Shown here: in pieces, positions 62,806 to 64,000 of the stretch
Layout of the letters: every line of letters begins with the position of its first letter
How positions within the stretch are numbered: position 1 is the first letter of the stretch
Source of the DNA: a bacterium
GTDB lineage: Bacteria > Planctomycetota > JAFGQW01
Direction: 5' to 3'
NCBI GenBank assembly: GCA_030426805.1
Contig: JAUHXU010000001.1
Location: forward strand, 62,001 to 126,000
DNA: 64,000 nt
Notes under the pieces: generated by a model
Seen by the model: only the letters and a program-made list of their open reading frames with translations
Database searches by the model: none
What the model was told of the DNA's origin: nothing
Position numbers and translations under genes: made by a program

Positions 62806-64000
62806 TCAGACGAGCATCTCTTCGCCGTAGGTCACGCGCAGCACCTCGTCGATGCTCGTCTCGCCGGACAAGATCTTGCGGACGCCGTCCTGGGTCAGCG
62901 AGATCATCCCGCCGACCTGACGGGCGGACTCGCGCAATTGCGTCGTCGTCGCACCCTTGAAGATCTGGTTGCGCAGTTCGGCGTTGAGCTCGACGAGCTC
63001 GAAGATGCCCTGGCGCCCTTTGTAGCCGCTGCCCTCGCACACGTCGCAGCCGACCGGTCGGCAGACGTTCGCGGACGCGACTTGATCGGCGGTCAGCCCG
63101 GCCGCGCGCAGCTGGCTCTCGTTCGGCTCGTACGGCAGCTTGCAGTCGCACAGCCGGCGAACGAGGCGCTGCGCCATCACCGCCTGGACACTCGACGCGA
63201 CGAGGAACGGCTTGACGCCCATGTCGACCAGACGCGTGATTGCGCTCGGCGCGTCGTTGGTGTGCAGCGTGGAGAAGACGAGGTGTCCGGTGAGCGCCGC
63301 CTGGATCGCGATCTCGGCGGTCTCGAGGTCGCGAATCTCACCGACGAGGATGATGTTCGGCGCTTGGCGCAACATCGCGCGCAGGATCCGGGCGAACGTC
63401 ATCCCGACCCGCGTCTGCACCTCCGCCTGGTTGATTCCGGTGAGGTGATACTCGACCGGGTTCTCGGCGGTGATGATCTTCACGTCCGGGCGGTTGAGTT
63501 CCTTGAGCGCCGCGTAGAGCGTCGTCGTCTTGCCGGAGCCGGTCGGCCCGGTGACGAGGAAGATGCCGTTGGGGCGCTTGATGATCCGATCGAACCGCTT
63601 GCGGTCGTCGGGGTGGAACCCGAGCTGGTCGAGCCCGACGAGGCCCGTCTGCTTGTCGAGCAGACGCATCACGATGCTCTCGCCGTGCGTGTTCGGCAGC
63701 GCCGACACGCGGATGTCGATGTCGCGATCGAGCAACGTCGTGTTGATGCGCCCGTCCTGCGGCTGGCGCTTCTCGGCGATGTCCATGCCCGCCATGATCT
63801 TGAGCCGGCTCAGCACCGGTCCCTGCAGGTGCTTCGGATAGCTCGCGACCTCGCGGCAGACGCCGTCGATCCGGTAGCGAATGCGCAGCCGCTGCTCGAA
63901 CGCTTCGACGTGGATATCCGACGCGCGCTGCTTCAGCGCGTTCTCGAGCATCTGCGTGACGAGCCGGATGATCGGCGCTTCGTCGTCGTCGCCGGGCTCG
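62806..64000 (-). CDS. Second GspE/PilB-type ATPase (5' end beyond the window)
   Basis: The frame is open through the right edge, so the N-terminus is missing; the visible 397 codons start inside the N2 domain (APIIRLVTQMLENALKQRASDIHVEAFE). Walker A GPTGSGKTTTLY, Asp box TAENPVEYHLTG and Walker B LRQAPNIILVGEIRD (Ala in place of the usual Asp) are present. The tetracysteine element is CDCKLPYEP ... CDVCEGSGYKG. It is a paralogue of the gene at 60015 and may serve a second type II or type IV filament system. Confidence 0.93.
   Translation of the reverse strand, partial: EPGDDDEAPIIRLVTQMLENALKQRASDIHVEAFEQRLRIRYRIDGVCREVASYPKHLQGPVLSRLKIMAGMDIAEKRQPQDGRINTTLLDRDIDIRVSALPNTHGESIVMRLLDKQTGLVGLDQLGFHPDDRKRFDRIIKRPNGIFLVTGPTGSGKTTTLYAALKELNRPDVKIITAENPVEYHLTGINQAEVQTRVGMTFARILRAMLRQAPNIILVGEIRDLETAEIAIQAALTGHLVFSTLHTNDAPSAITRLVDMGVKPFLVASSVQAVMAQRLVRRLCDCKLPYEPNESQLRAAGLTADQVASANVCRPVGCDVCEGSGYKGRQGIFELVELNAELRNQIFKGATTTQLRESARQVGGMISLTQDGVRKILSGETSIDEVLRVTYGEEMLV

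Overview
The window is a very GC-rich bacterial chromosome segment with dense coding on both strands. Several traits suggest Planctomycetota or a close relative: a ResB protein that reads on into a second cytochrome-maturation part, many HEAT-repeat and TPR proteins, secreted proteins sharing a C-terminal beta-rich module, several type IV pilus-type ATPase genes, and class A RNase P RNA. This placement is inference; no rRNA or ribosomal protein gene is present. I saw no tRNA, CRISPR array, insertion sequence or prophage.

Layout. 1-11204: cytochrome c maturation (partial), polyprenyl diphosphate synthase, tatA, HEAT/TPR proteins, a VWA membrane protein, mnmA, yajC and a YraN-family gene. 11205-11589: a convergent gap with a long inverted repeat and a cluster of 25-bp repeats. 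11590-19397: TPR lipoprotein with an HEXXH motif, lolD-lolC, lysS and a secreted HEAT protein. 19541-23068: a large DUF4388/TPR/PEGA/PQQ protein. 23137-28065: a c-type cytochrome locus that looks like a porin-cytochrome electron conduit (nine-haem lipoprotein, beta-barrel, four- or five-haem cytochrome, plus two single-haem proteins). 28070-36192: radical SAM enzyme, SurA-like chaperone, trypsin-like lipoprotein, FabZ-like dehydratase, and a histidine kinase coupled to a ligand-binding lipoprotein. 36585-42015: a MerR-ParA fusion with a winged-helix partner, PilZ protein, site-2 protease, RNase P RNA and a metallo-beta-lactamase-fold hydrolase. 42140-48328: three tandem secreted paralogues with signs of gene conversion and two LamG-type secreted paralogues. 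48402-53954: coiled-coil zinc-ribbon protein, rpoD, dnaG and rsmA. 53951-57185: FGE-domain lipoprotein, OmpA-type lipoprotein, a membrane-bound helix-turn-helix protein and an anchored hypothetical. 57268-64000: histidine kinase, then GspF/PilC, GspE/PilB, PilT and a second GspE-type ATPase cut by the right edge.

How the genes work together. Many adjacent genes share 4-nt start/stop overlaps (tatA pair, mnmA-VWA, nine-haem cytochrome-porin, ligand-binding lipoprotein-kinase, OmpA-FGE-rsmA), so coupled translation is common. The cell envelope is the main theme: export (Tat, YajC, Lol, SurA-like, RseP), cytochromes and their maturation, surface proteins and type IV pilus machinery. A core information block (dnaG, rpoD, rsmA, lysS, mnmA, rnpB) is interspersed. 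Start codons were reassigned downstream of the longest frame wherever a ribosome binding site, signal peptide, terminator or stop/start overlap pointed to a better one.
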